This document shows, in pieces, positions 1 to 11,690 of a DNA stretch of 64,000 bases. Location of the stretch: positions 26,910,404 through 26,974,403 of the forward strand of contig CM042536.1 of the NCBI GenBank assembly GCA_023630585.1, written 5' to 3'. This stretch comes from Cranoglanis bouderius (lineage: Eukaryota > Chordata > Actinopteri > Siluriformes > Cranoglanididae). The notes below the pieces were generated by a model. It did no database searches and was not told the origin of the DNA. It saw only the letters and a program-made list of their open reading frames with translations. Made by a program: the position numbers and the translations under genes. Position 1 is the first letter of the stretch. The number at the start of each line of letters is the position of its first letter.

Positions 1-294
1 TCCACTACATGCGGGTAAGACAGAGAGGAAATGGTCTATAATGGTGCACCAACAGTCAATCAGCTTCAATGATGTTAAAGGAGCGTAAAGGTGTAGTCAG
101 TGATTTTGGTACAAGTTGGTCCTTCTCAATCTGTTTCCCTGGCCTGTCAATCAACAGGCAATGTGAATGACAGGCAGGTAGAGATGCATGCTCGTCCTGA
201 TTGGCTGGATGTTAGTGGCCCACATTTGTTTTTTCTTCTGTTTAAATAGTCACAAAGACCATGTCTCTTCTCTAAAATGATATTTTATAGGCAG

Positions 295-390
295 GTGCAG
301 GAACATGAGGAGAAATTTGCCAAAGATCACCAAATGTTTGAGGTGGAACTCTCACCTGATCACACCTTTAATAAGTCCTATACCATCTGA
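295..390 (+). CDS. possible terminal exon of an unidentified gene (partial)
   Basis: A 31-codon open frame ending in TGA at 388-390 follows a pyrimidine-containing stretch and AG acceptors after 290 or 294. With the second acceptor it reads V-Q-E-H-E-E-K-F-A-K at the start and ends in N-K-S-Y-T-I. The first 14 bases of the window look like the end of the preceding exon, with a good donor (CGG then GTAAGA); joining 1-14 to 295 keeps an open frame (H-Y-M-R before V-Q-E-H). The composition is charged and protein-like, and no repeat explains it. I do not recognise the protein. In human the neighbour on this side of KLF2 is AP1M1, and this tail does not resemble a mu-adaptin end. It could be chance; an upstream sequence is needed. 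Confidence 0.33.
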   Translation: MQEHEEKFAKDHQMFEVELSPDHTFNKSYTI

Positions 391-669
391 TCTGTGTATT
401 CTGTATATAACCCATAAAATATACTGAGGCAAGGCTCTTAGAAAAGTCAGAGCTGTGTGTACACATACTGTATATTACATATACATACCTTAGCTCTGCA
501 TTTTAAAAGTAATTCATCAACAAAGTACTTAGATGGCTTATCCTGTATAATAGATGCAGCAGCTCATTTAAGTAAACACTGAAATCCAGAGGTGGCATTG
601 AAAACAGTCAACAAGTGGCTACTCGTCAAATAAATTCTACACTCATGAGACAAAACAAGTTTCAGAAAG

Positions 670-670
<1 letters not shown>

Positions 671-752
<82 letters not shown>
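671..752. repeat. (CA)n microsatellite with adjoining (AAAT)n
   Basis: Uninterrupted CA dinucleotides for about 82 bp, followed directly by A-AAT tetranucleotide repeats to about 780. The C-V and F-Y-L-I rich open frames across it are artefacts of the repeat. Confidence 0.97.
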
Positions 753-756
<4 letters not shown>

Positions 757-1220
757 AAATAAATAAATAAATAAATAAAAAAAATACACACCTGTTTGTG
801 CTGTGGATGGATGTTTCAAAACTCCTTTTGCATTCCACACATCAGTCTGTCAGACACACCCATCTACACCGTGAGTACTGTTGAATGGAGATCTGGAGAA
901 GTTTGTGTGTGCATGTAAGAGGGACTGCACAAACACACACAATCATGATGTTTTCATGTTTCATTATACTGAAGACTTATATTGAAGATTATTATGACTG
1001 GCCATTACCTGAACACTCGGTGCAGTTGCAAATAGTACAGTTGTGCTATATTCATGCTTCAGTTAACTTTAGTTATGAATATATAACGTTAATCTAGACA
1101 CAATTCGCAACTTATAAACATTGGTGTACAGGAATACTAGGGATTAGACTTTCTTGCATATTTAATGCAGTCCAATGGGTTAGTTAGCAAGACAAAGTAA
1201 GAAATATTAAGCAACGCATT

Positions 1221-1293
1221 ACGCAAATCATATTCTCAAGCAAGACTTTACGCAAATCATATACTCAAGCAAGACTTTACGCAAATCATATAA
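1221..1293 (+). repeat. 29-bp direct tandem repeat, 2.5 copies
   Basis: Two near-identical 29-bp units (1221-1249 and 1250-1278, one mismatch) plus a partial third (1279-1293). Each unit starts ACGCAAATCATAT and ends CAAGCAAGACTTT. They abut without spacers, so this is a small minisatellite. Confidence 0.9.
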
Positions 1294-3396
1294 ACCACAT
1301 GAGTTGATGCTGATGGCAAATAATTTCTCGGGGCAGCTAACACCATTCCATTTAAATTACACGACTAAGCTAGGTAGCTTATTCCAAAAAAAACAAAAAC
1401 AAAAACGTATGTTCATAATGAATGAATATAATATAATAGGAGTCAAACATTTTTGTGAACTAGCTAGCTAGCTTAATATTGTAACTGTAAACAAACTGTG
1501 ATGAGGCAGTGTCAACAGTTCATAAATGACATGGCATGATGTTGGAAAATGTCTTTACGTATCTTTTGAGCACTACTAGGGAAACATTTTGTGCTTTTTA
1601 AAAAATATTAATTATTTGACCGTAATTGTTAAAGTATTATCTGATGGTTTCACCAAAATCCACATTCTCACCCTAACATGTATACTAAAATAGATCGGCA
1701 TGAACATTATTGGCATCCCCCGCCTTGTGCTTGTATTAAAGGTGCTACCTTGTCTACACACTCTAAAAGGGTCAGAAGGATTAAACCATCTTGACGTCTG
1801 ACCTGGGGGTCACAGCACCTTAAGTCATATACAAAGTCTCACCTTTCTACCCTCTTTGTTCAGATTTTCTAAAACATTCCAGCCAGCTTTGACCAGAGTG
1901 AAAAATGCCAAGTTCTGCTTCTCAGATTCTAAACAATACAGCACCAAAGATAGAAATAATGAGCGCTCAAATGAAATGGTAGTAAAAGAATATACCACTA
2001 TTCGGAAGCTCTTTACTGATCAAGATTAGATTTTATGCACTTTATGTATACACCTGTATGATATACTGTATGATTTATAATCTCATTATCTGGTGTCACC
2101 CAGGGGAGGATGGGTTCCCTTTTGAGTCTGCTTCCTCTCAAGGTTTCTTCCTCATTTTCCTCAGAACTTGTTGTACATATATCCAGAATCTGTACAGCTG
2201 TTCTGGATTGCATATTGCGCTTATACGACTCGGGTCAGTTTGCAAACATCTAGAACATTCCACACAACCACAGGCACTCCTGGGTTTATATTGTTTCTTG
2301 TTGATTGCTGCTCTCTGAAATGACGAATTGAGTCATGTGTATCCTGTGCAGGTGTGTGTAAATATCTCTCTCCTGAGTGATTCCCTGCACCTCGATTACC
2401 GCGGGCATGGCCGATAAGCGCTGTGTATCAGGCTCACCTTTTATCTTATCGAACTCAGGCTAATGAGTCCTTTCATTATTCTGCAACTCCGTGACCCACA
2501 AAGTTCACGCTCAAGTCGACGAAAAAGAGGCTCGGAGCAAAATTCAGATCGTTCATGTAGTACGAACTTGCTTGTGCGTATACACACCATGTGAGATTAG
2601 AGTGTATTATCCATACAGTGCAGGATAAGGTGCGGGATAGCCTATCTCTGATAGACTTTGGCACCGAAGAACGTTTACGCACTAATCGATCAACTTAAGT
2701 TCTTACGGGTTTAGACGTCATATAGCTTCAGATAGCTTTGGAGCGTGTTTATCAGCCTTCGGAAAATAATAGCGAGAACCTATGCAAATATGTTCATTAT
2801 AATCGAGTAGATCTTTCAGGAGTATGCTTTGCACTTGCCAGTATAAATATTTTTGTGTACTTTCTGATAAAGAGGCAAATTTAGAAACTAGTACGCATAT
2901 CTGATGACTTTGTATACATGTACAAAGACCTGGCCCGGTCGAGAAAACATTAATGATCGTACGCATGTATTTACGCGACAGTAAGTTAGTAAGTTAAGCT
3001 TTGTTTATATAGCACCTTTCGAAACAGAAGACATATACAAGAAAAGAAAATAAGTGAGCAATAAAAATAATAAAAGAAATAAAAGACAATGAGCAAAAGA
3101 GAAATAAAAGGCTAAGCAAATAAAATAGAATAAATAAAGGAATACCAATAAAATCAGTAGTGGGTGCACACAAGTGACTCAGTGCTTGAGATATGAAAGC
3201 CACTGTGAACTCGTCGTATTCTATTTATAAAACAGCAATATGAACTTTAATAAGAATGAGCATCAATAAGACCCAAATCGAGGAAGTGTCAAATGCTTCA
3301 GGTGTCTCAGTTCTCCCTGCTGGTAGTTGAAGCAAAGCTGAAAAGGCACCAAGGGTAAATATTTGAGTCCAAGTATAAGGTGTGCATATGTGTACA

Positions 3397-3398
<2 letters not shown>

Positions 3399-3489
<91 letters not shown>
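3399..3489. repeat. (GT)n microsatellite
   Basis: Uninterrupted TG dinucleotides for about 90 bp. The stretch before it (about 2985-3230) begins with a TTTATATAGCACCTTTC-like motif common in fish interspersed repeats, but I could not define its ends. Confidence 0.97.
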
Positions 3490-3490
<1 letters not shown>

Positions 3491-4289
3491 TCCACTGGGA
3501 CTGCCGATGGCAATAAAAGAAGTGCATCAATAAAAAAACTGTAGTTTATCAGCCAGTCATTTTGTTTTTATTATCTTATTATCAACTCTTAATGTCTCTG
3601 TCAGTGAGTGTGTGCTGGAGATCAGTAACACAGATGGAAACCAGTCATCCAAGTGATAACTGCACCTCAATGTGAAAAGGCCAACATCAAACCACAAAAC
3701 ATGCTAGCTGTCATGCACCACTATCACACCGACACACACCGACACACACCCACACACACACAAACAAACACACAGGCAGCTTCGTCTACCTCTTGGTGTA
3801 GGATCTACAAATAAAGCATAGCAGCACAGTAACATTAATATGCACTAACCAACATAAATGAAAAGGAATGCTCACTATAGTTTATGGTTTTACTGTGCGA
3901 CTTTATGGTAACTATATGGTGTTGTTATATATTTACCTGCGTTACTAAGGCAACTATGATTGCTATACTCTTGTTCATAACATTATCTTGGTTTGACTTT
4001 TTTCTGTTACTCTGAGAGGAACAAAACACTTCAGTATGTTCTGTTATTGGAAAATAATCAACCACAGGGTCATTATTTTACTACATCAGTATGTCAGGTT
4101 TTATTCCTTACTTATTAACCACTTATTAACCTTTTTTTTATGCCAGTGTATCATGGTGAAGGCTGGATCAGTAAATATACATACTGTCTCACCCCACTGA
4201 GGTAAGGCCTAGTTTATTTATTAGTTTATTATATGCTGGTATTTTCTTCCAGGACTAAAGAATTAAATAAATAATAAAAATAAGTATGT

Positions 4290-4450
4290 ACATAAGTAAT
4301 TAAGTAAGTACGTACGTAAGTAAGTAAGTACGTAAGTAAGTAAGTAAGCAAGTACATAAGTAAGTACGTAAGAACATAAGCAAGTACGTAAGTAAGTAAG
4401 TAAATAAATAAGTAAGTACATAAGCAAGTGCGTAAGTAAGTAAGTAAGTT
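4290..4450 (+). repeat. degenerate (TAAG)n array containing repeated GTAAGT
   Basis: Tetranucleotide repeat based on AAGT with GTAC and AAAT interruptions. On the + strand it writes GTAAGT, the 5' splice-site consensus, many times over about 160 bp. Confidence 0.9.
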
Positions 4451-4823
4451 TCCTACAGTACCACAGTGGCCTATAACATAACTTCCATAAGAAGTGAGAT
4501 TGTGAGATTAATATCTGGTGCTGAGATCACTTCCTGTACTTTAGTACTAAGCACATCAGAATAGGTTTCTGTACTAGCCATCGTTGAGTTGGTGTTGTGT
4601 TAGCTTTAGTCAGGTACGAGCTGCTGCAGTGAGAATGTTTGGTATACAGTACATAAATACGGAGGTGCAATGGCAGTGGTTTGCTGTGTTTTGGAACATA
4701 TCATGTAATGTTGTTATTGTCCTTGGTGTAGTTTAGTGTTTCGTACTGCTCCATTTGGGAAAAGGCCCGAAGGCTAACTATTGTCCTGGAAATGCGAAAA
4801 GCGATATTGAGGACATATAAACT

Positions 4824-4827
<4 letters not shown>

Positions 4828-4880
<53 letters not shown>

Positions 4881-4903
4881 TGCACACTCACACACACACA
4901 GAT

Positions 4904-4963
<60 letters not shown>
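4828..4963. repeat. compound (CT)n-(CA)n microsatellite
   Basis: About 30 bp of CT passing directly into about 105 bp of CA with a few TG and GATG interruptions. Confidence 0.97.
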
Positions 4964-4965
<2 letters not shown>

Positions 4966-5716
4966 CACCTTGTTAACGTTGCTTCTATTGTAAGACATGT
5001 ACTTCAGGTCTATTGTAAAGCATGTCCTCATTACACTAGTGACTCAACCTGTTCTTTTCTTTACTTTCTGTAAACGGTTCCCATCTAAAGCATATATGAC
5101 TCACACATCCATACAGAGTACTGGAAGTCAAACGGATCCATTCTTGAAACATTATTGTTTAGCTCTTTATATGTGCAATATAGCTGCTGTAAATTAGCTT
5201 TCGTTAACATTAGGCCACATTCTTGGTTCTTTCTTGTTCAATTCTTTTTTTTTTTTGTAATTTCATAAACGGATTACTTGGGTTTAAAAAAAAGGACTTC
5301 TACCACTTCGGCTTTTAGTGTGAGTAGTGTGTTTACAAAGATGAAGTGTGTTATTACAAGGATGATGTAGAACTGCTGATGCACATTAGGAGCAAGAAGC
5401 TTAATATGAACACTTTGGATCGTAAAACCGGTGCTTGTTGTGTGTGGACGCCATGCTTTGTCCGTTTTTAATTTAAAATGCTTCTATGCTAAAATACGAC
5501 AGAATCAACGACAAGTGTAGGGCTTAAGAATCTGGTGCATGGAGCACGATTTCAGACACGCCCATAGCCAGTGTTTAACTCCACACTGAGGATGAGAGGG
5601 GAATCTGGTTACGTGGACGGGACGAGACATGAGAAACTCACTCACTCACTCACTCACTCACTCACACCAGAGCTGGCATGAGACCACTGGCAAATCTGTG
5701 CCAGTGGCTTTTCTGA

Positions 5717-5718
<2 letters not shown>

Positions 5719-5749
<31 letters not shown>
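5719..5749. repeat. T homopolymer, about 31 bases
   Basis: Uninterrupted T-run between two unique segments. On the minus strand it is an A-run and may be a retroposon tail, but no SINE body was recognised beside it. Confidence 0.9.
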
Positions 5750-5934
5750 CAGGAACATTCCAGGCATGCTGGGAAGAGCCTGGTGGTGCTGAGAGCAGGT
5801 GAAGAGGATGTGATTTAATGCAGGTGCGTGCTGATGTGCTGAGCATTTCTGAGGAATGAAGCGAAATGCTTCAGAGGTCAGCGCCGTGGAGTGGATCCTG
5901 TGTGTGGGAGGGATTCTCTTATCAGCTGTTCTTG

Positions 5935-6008
<74 letters not shown>
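5935..6008. repeat. (CA)n microsatellite
   Basis: Uninterrupted CA repeats for about 74 bp. Confidence 0.97.
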
Positions 6009-6010
<2 letters not shown>

Positions 6011-6342
6011 TATATAAACTGACAAACTTGTTTAGTGATTTCGACAGAAACGCTCACCATCATTGTTCTCCTCATTCTCTGAGGAAATGGCACAGAATAC
6101 ACATACAGTGACCCTTTAACTGTAAAATAAAATCTGCACACCATCTCAGCACAGATTTATTTTTATGAACATTGCAAAAAAAAAAAAAAGGTCATCTTAG
6201 CAAGGTGAAAATATCTTGAATATAGTCCAATGTATCTAGTATTTCTTTTTATACGATTACAATAAACCAAATATTAGATCATTAAACCTATTTCTAGACA
6301 TTATTACTCATTTGAAGCGTGTAGTGTTCTTATTGTTCTATT

Positions 6343-6346
<4 letters not shown>

Positions 6347-6411
<65 letters not shown>
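6347..6411. repeat. (TTA)n microsatellite
   Basis: Uninterrupted TTA trinucleotide repeats, about 21 units. Confidence 0.96.
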
Positions 6412-6412
<1 letters not shown>

Positions 6413-7130
6413 TTTTATTGTTCTTCTTTCTAGAAATAAACTCAAAATGAGCAAAATTATCTGCCAATAGAACAAGACTATTTCAATCTTGAAACGAGGA
6501 CAAATAGGTTTAAGGATCTTACATTTGGTTTATTGTAATCTTAGAAATACTAGATAAATTTGACTATATTCAAGATATTTCCACTTGCTGTCATTTTTTT
6601 GCCGTGAACATCATAAAACGATTCAGGTATTAGGCTTATTGGTTCAATATGTATTTTAATATTTTGCTTTTAACTGGAGCTTTTTGTTCCTGAAATATTC
6701 AGGAGTCCAGTTCATAATATTTAATGGCCGACTTGTTCCTGACTGTTTAAGAGGTTTGGATTAAACTCGTTCTATACAGCTGCCCAGTCAAACTATAAAA
6801 ACTAAATAATAAATACAATCATTTTGATAACATCTTTGAGGGTCAGTATTTCCACCACTGTTACAAAATAATTTTGAGAACCTCGGTCACACGCTATATT
6901 TAGTAACACCGACGTTACTTATTTATGACAGCTGAATGAGACGTGGGTTTATTGCGTTTCCGACTAATGAGATGAGAATATTCGCTCATCGCTTGTCCTA
7001 ACCCTCCCTAACAACACAAGACTTTTACTCCAAAGCGTTAATAGTTTCAATTCCTATGAATTCCTAGTCATGAGATCCTATTGCATGCCTATACGCTCAT
7101 ATGCTTATCATCCCTTTCAACTCATCAACT

Positions 7131-7132
<2 letters not shown>

Positions 7133-7177
<45 letters not shown>

Positions 7178-7559
7178 GAAAGCGCTGAAAGTCCTACACA
7201 TTTGGGTGACATTATAAAAACACGACCCGCGACCACTCCGATTTTATATCCAACTAAACAAACTCCATTCGCCGGACCCATAAAAAGCAAATTTAGAGAT
7301 GAAATTTAAACATCCAGCTGTTGCACATGTGTCCGCGGCTCAGATTCACTTCTTAATTATATCCTCCACTTACCATAATTGCAGGGGATGACAGAGAAGA
7401 GGATAAAGCACGGAAAAAATACACTATATACTATACACTATAATACCACCCCCTACTCACGCAGCAAAGACAAAGGCAACACCGCAATCTACAAACCTAC
7501 AAAACGAGTTCAAAGAGTGTGTATGCGTGTGTGTGTGTGTGTGTGGGTTTTTTTTTTTC

Positions 7560-7601
<42 letters not shown>

Positions 7602-7716
7602 TTTTTCTGGAAGGAAGAAACAGGATCATGATGAAGTAGGTAGATATGAGTTACAATTGTGTAAAATGAATGAAAAAGATGTGTGTGTAAACAAGTAGGT
7701 TTTGTCTGAGGTCATA

Positions 7717-7758
<42 letters not shown>
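7133..7758. repeat. cluster of CA/TG microsatellites
   Basis: Three tracts: CA at 7133-7176, TG at about 7526-7599 (interrupted by a T-run), and TG at 7719-7758. The rest of the interval is unique-looking AT-rich DNA with no gene. Confidence 0.93.
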
Positions 7759-7760
<2 letters not shown>

Positions 7761-8623
7761 GGAGAAAAAATGGACTTCCCTGAGTCCAAAGCAAACAAGC
7801 ACAGCAGGGCCTGACCCAGATCAAATGCTTCCTCATCCGACTCATCATAGCTGAGCAGGGGGGAAAAAAAAAAAAAAAACAAGAAAAAGAAAGACGGACT
7901 GAAAGTATAAATAAATTCTTGGTACAGAAATGAGGTTTCTCAAGCAACAGCCGTTGTGCAAAAGCAGTTTAAAAAAAAAAAAAAAAAAAAGAAACATACA
8001 TAGTAAGGAGTAGTGAGGCAGTACATGGGGGTTACTGTCAGGGCTGTAGTAACTGGTTCCTGAAAACTCGCTGTAGCTTGTCTTGGCACTGGCTCTATTT
8101 TCTAAAATACAGCAAAAATGCCAGAAAATTCTGGGAAATCTACACATTGTGTTATTTAGTTGGCATGGGATTTGAGCACACCTTCCCAGATGACCATGAG
8201 TAAGACCTTTGGAATAAAAACACAAAGTTTAGAATAATAAAAAAAAAGAAACAAAAAGATAAATAAATAAATATAAAAGCTAATATTTATTCTCATGTAT
8301 ACTGTCTTATCTACAGTATATTTGTCAAAGTGTTATTAGGAATAGATGACTGGAATGCTGTGGTTCATTATCATATCATCTTATGTTATTTCATATGTTA
8401 TAACACACTCAGGCCACTATGCTTCTGAAGGAAAATCAGAGAAGAGGAGCATTGCCAGGGAAAGGGAGTGCAGACAGAAGCATCTCGAGGTCGTGTGTAA
8501 GTGAGTTCACGCCACATGACTAAGATCTCCGGCTCGCATATTGCACAAAATATTCAGATTCTGGTTGGGAGGATCTTTTCTTTGGAAGTCCACGTAACTA
8601 CCAGTTTTACTGTAGATCATCAG

Positions 8624-8697
<74 letters not shown>
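8624..8697. repeat. (CA)n microsatellite
   Basis: CA repeats for about 74 bp, followed 25 bp later by TTA repeats (8721-8786). Confidence 0.97.
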
Positions 8698-8701
<4 letters not shown>

Positions 8702-8720
8702 TTCTGAATCATAAACTGCA

Positions 8721-8726
8721 TTATTA

Positions 8727-8781
<55 letters not shown>

Positions 8782-8786
8782 CATTA
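8721..8786. repeat. (TTA)n microsatellite at the edge of a repeat A copy
   Basis: Trinucleotide repeat directly in front of a truncated repeat A copy. Two similar STR-adjacent copies are at 24,925 and 56,165. Confidence 0.93.
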
Positions 8787-9060
8787 TTTAATTCTTGATT
8801 CTGATTGGTCAGAAGGTGCTGATTCATTTCCTATAACAGTAGCTCAGGCTATAATTCAAATTTATATTAATGCATTCATTCTAATACATTGTTGTTTACC
8901 TAGTAAGAATTTACACAGGGACTTGTATGGTGGAAACTCTATATAAGGTCTCACAATAAGGAATAAGAAATTGTAGCGTCCTAAAGAGGTTTTATTTTTA
9001 AATAAACCCACTGTTAAAGGGTTTCCCCAGAGTGACAGACTAAACTGGAACATTGTGACA
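8787..9060 (+). repeat. repeat A, truncated copy
   Basis: Contains the family hallmark GATTCTGATTGGTCAGAAGG followed by TGCTGATTCATTT, then ATTAATGCATTC, CAGGGACTTGTATGG and a GAGGTTTTATT segment. The same order of motifs recurs at 23.55, 24.93, 32.49 and 56.17 kb. The right-hand part with the TGATTATTTTCCTATAACAG motif is missing here. The class of the element is not known to me; the wide dispersal suggests a transposon. Confidence 0.75.
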
Positions 9061-10361
9061 TTCGTTTCTTTGTCGTTTCTGCAACTTAATGCACTACTGT
9101 GATTTTGAATCCTGCCAATGCCACAGCCATCCGTGTCCAGGAGCCAAGGGAGTAAAACTGGCCATGCTGTCTAGGTGGGAGGGATTGTATACTCACCTGT
9201 CAATCGAGCTCATGTATGCGGAAGAGGGCAGAGTGCTTTCCTCTAAGTGTGCTATGCTGATCTGTGATGTTGGTCAGAAAGCAGTTCAAAAACATGCGTA
9301 TCTTGGGGGAAGCACATGCTAGCCTTCATTTGGAGAGCTGGCTGATGGGTGGGAACGGGCAAGTGACCAAATTGGAACGAAAAATGGAGGGAAACTTTGT
9401 TCATCTTGGGAAACACTTAATGTACAGCCATATAACAGGGAATTGAACACAAACTAGAACCCCTTTAGGAACCTAAGACTCAACTCTCTTAACACTCTGA
9501 AGAACCCTTGAGGAGTGCCAGTGTGGGGAATTTTGAAATTCATTGTCAGGGAAAAGAAAAATGTAAATTAACAATGCGGTTTGAGAAAAAAGAAAAAGTT
9601 CTCACTCATGAAATTCTGCCTACGCGGAAAACTCACTAGTTTCACTCGCATGAGGAAATGCAAAGTTCAAGAGTTCAGCATATGATGGCGGATAAACAAG
9701 GCATGTTTCTTTTACTCTCTCAAGGCAGTCAAACATTTCTAGCACTTAGAAAAACCTCTGTAAACACAAGACGACAATGCAGGGCTTTAGAGACACAAGC
9801 CGGCTTTGGTTAGGACCAACTGAAGCACATCGGTGTAGCTGGAACACGGCCTAACTTTCTGACTCCTAAACACGCAAACATGGTTCGCGTCAAGGAGAAG
9901 AAAAGCTGGAATAACATCTCGATCCTGCAGTGAAGGTGTTAAAGCCGGCACTGGGTTGAAACGCCGACAGAGGAATGTGTGTAGCGTAGGAGCATACAGT
10001 GAGGGCTCTGTGTGGCGCCTACACTACGCCTTATTGTGAGAAAGAGGCTCACAATTCTAAACTATTCCTGATTCCAGAGCCTCCTGATGATGATTACATG
10101 CAATAGGACTGTTCATATAGGTGTATATACACACTCTCTTGAAAAAGAAAAAAAAAAGCTAATAGACGAGTGTGTAAGATGGGAATCATTAACATGTTCC
10201 AGCGCTCTGTGTTTGTTTAGTTCTATTCGCCTCGTGTAAAAACACAGGAAATGGCGGTGCAGAAAAAGGTGCCATTTTTCTCCTTGCGTTTGTTTGAATG
10301 AACGTGCAAGGCTTAGAAGACATCCATTTTAGTGTGTGCATGTGTACATGTGTGCATGTGT

Positions 10362-10404
<43 letters not shown>

Positions 10405-11124
10405 GGTTTCCTGTACTCTGATTTCAGCTGACTGCACTTTTCCCTTCCAGACGGCAGACATTCCAGGACTGTGAGCGCCACAAGATACAAGGTGCGAGTA
10501 TAGAAGCCACCTTTCAGTTCTTCGGAAATTATTTTTCTACCTCCATCAAAGCGTACACCAGCGAACGACGTCCACGGCCCTCACGTGTCTTCACCCACAC
10601 ATGAAGACGTGCACTTCATCACATCCTATAATTAAATGAAATAAATTTTCATTTGATAAATTACAGGAGTGAGAGAGTGAAGGTGGCTTCCTCGCTCTAA
10701 GTCTTAGGTCATTGCTTAACTACCAGCAAATGGAAAATTTTCACTGTGTAATGCTGTAGCATCACTGGCTACAGAGACCGGAGCCAAGATTTCATAAGAC
10801 ACAGAAATACCAGCACTAGCAGTTCTTTAAATATATACTGTATGTAATAGCTTGTAACTGAACTGAACAGGGGTTTATGACTAGTTAGGGATCTGCAGCA
10901 TATTTATTGAGAACAGGGGACTTCATTACTGGATAGTTAGTGGCTTTATAAGGTCAGGAACCTCTGTATCTTTTACACCAATAAGAGTTTTTGAACTGTA
11001 TTCTCCCTCAAAGAATTGACACTTAACACATTTGCTTAGTTCCAATAAGAAAGGAAAGGTCAGTAACTATAAATAGCTTCTAAAGATAAATAGTTAAACA
11101 CAAATGTGTTTCCAAGTACAAACC
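9061..11124. other. intergenic, no gene recognised
   Basis: Mostly unique-looking DNA. It contains one TG repeat at 10,360-10,401. Short open frames at 9.1-9.4 kb have no splice-site or family support. Confidence 0.55.
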
Positions 11125-11132
11125 CATTAGGA

Positions 11133-11312
11133 CAGTGGTCACCAACCCTGTTCCTGGAGATCTACCTTCCTGCAGGATTCATCTCCAACCAAAATCTAAC
11201 ACACCTTTTTAGTCGATCAAGAACTTCTTAAGGCAATGATTAGGTGGTCAGGCGGGCACGATTATGGTTGGAGCTAAAGTCTTCAGGAAGGTAGCTCTCC
11301 AGGTGACCACTG
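11133..11312. mobile_element. hAT-like MITE with terminal inverted repeats and 8-bp duplication
   Basis: The left end begins CAGTGGTCACCAACCCTG and continues with TTCCTGGAGATCTACCTTCC. The right end is its reverse complement (GGAAGGTAGCTCTCCAGG, then TGACCACTG). The flanking octamers are CATTAGGA (11125-11132) and CTTTAGGA (11313-11320), one mismatch apart. An 8-bp target duplication and CAG..CTG ends are typical of non-autonomous hAT elements. No coding capacity in 180 bp. Confidence 0.85.
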
Positions 11313-11324
11313 CTTTAGGAAGTG

Positions 11325-11690
11325 GTGCAATGAGTAGCATTGCTCCAGCACCTCACAGCTCTAGGGTCCCCAGTTCTATCCTGAACTCGGGTTACTGTCT
11401 ATATGGAGTTCTGCATGTTCTCCCTGTGTCTGTCTGTGTTTCCTTTGTGTTCTCTGGTTTCCTCCTACCTCCCTAAAACATGCTACTAGATGGATTGGTG
11501 ACTGGCTCTAGGTGTGAATGAGTGTGTCAGTGTGCGCGCATGGTGCACTGTGACCATGATGGACTGCCATCCCATCCAGTGGTGTATTCCCGCGTCACAG
11601 CCAGTTTTCCTGGGATAGACTCCGGCTCCAACACAACCTTGACCAGGATGAAGCACTTATTGAAGATGAATGAATGAAGAACCCCTTTAG
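11325..11690 (+). mobile_element. tRNA-related SINE of the DANA/V-SINE type
   Basis: Starts with a degenerate tRNA-like head (AGTGGTGCAATGAGTAGCAT), runs through the central domain found in this superfamily (GCATGTTCTCCCTGTGTCTG, later GGTTTCCTCCTACCTCC) and ends near GGATAGACTCCGGCTCC with a short GAATGAATGA tail. Two more copies of the same family lie at 17.9 and 29.5 kb. It was inserted about 12 bp from the hAT MITE, so the two are neighbours by chance. Confidence 0.8.

Larger units (their letters stand above)
391..2990. other. intergenic, no gene recognised
   Basis: No convincing coding sequence. It holds a (CA)n tract (671-752) followed by AAAT repeats (753-780), a 29-bp tandem repeat (1221-1293), AT-rich unique DNA, and a cluster of GATA motifs near 2413-2450. 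Short open frames on both strands between 2.0 and 3.0 kb lack splice sites or family resemblance. Confidence 0.6.
3490..7132. other. intergenic, microsatellite-rich
   Basis: No gene seen. It contains a GTAAGT-rich tetranucleotide array (4290-4450), CT/CA compound repeats (4828-4963), an ACTC repeat (5639-5664), a T-run (5719-5749), CA repeats (5935-6008) and TTA repeats (6347-6411). Near 4030-4115 are motifs of the dispersed repeat family called repeat A below (GGAAAATAATCAA, GTTTTATTCCTTA). Confidence 0.7.

Noticed and set aside
564..840. Open frames rich in C-V, H-T or S-L across dinucleotide repeats (also at 3.3, 4.8, 5.7, 5.9, 8.5, 18.8, 51.4, 62.3 kb)
   Set aside because: They are produced by the repeats themselves in several frames and have no domain or splice support.
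1221..1293. 29-bp direct repeats as a CRISPR-like array
   Set aside because: The units abut without spacers and the genome is eukaryotic.
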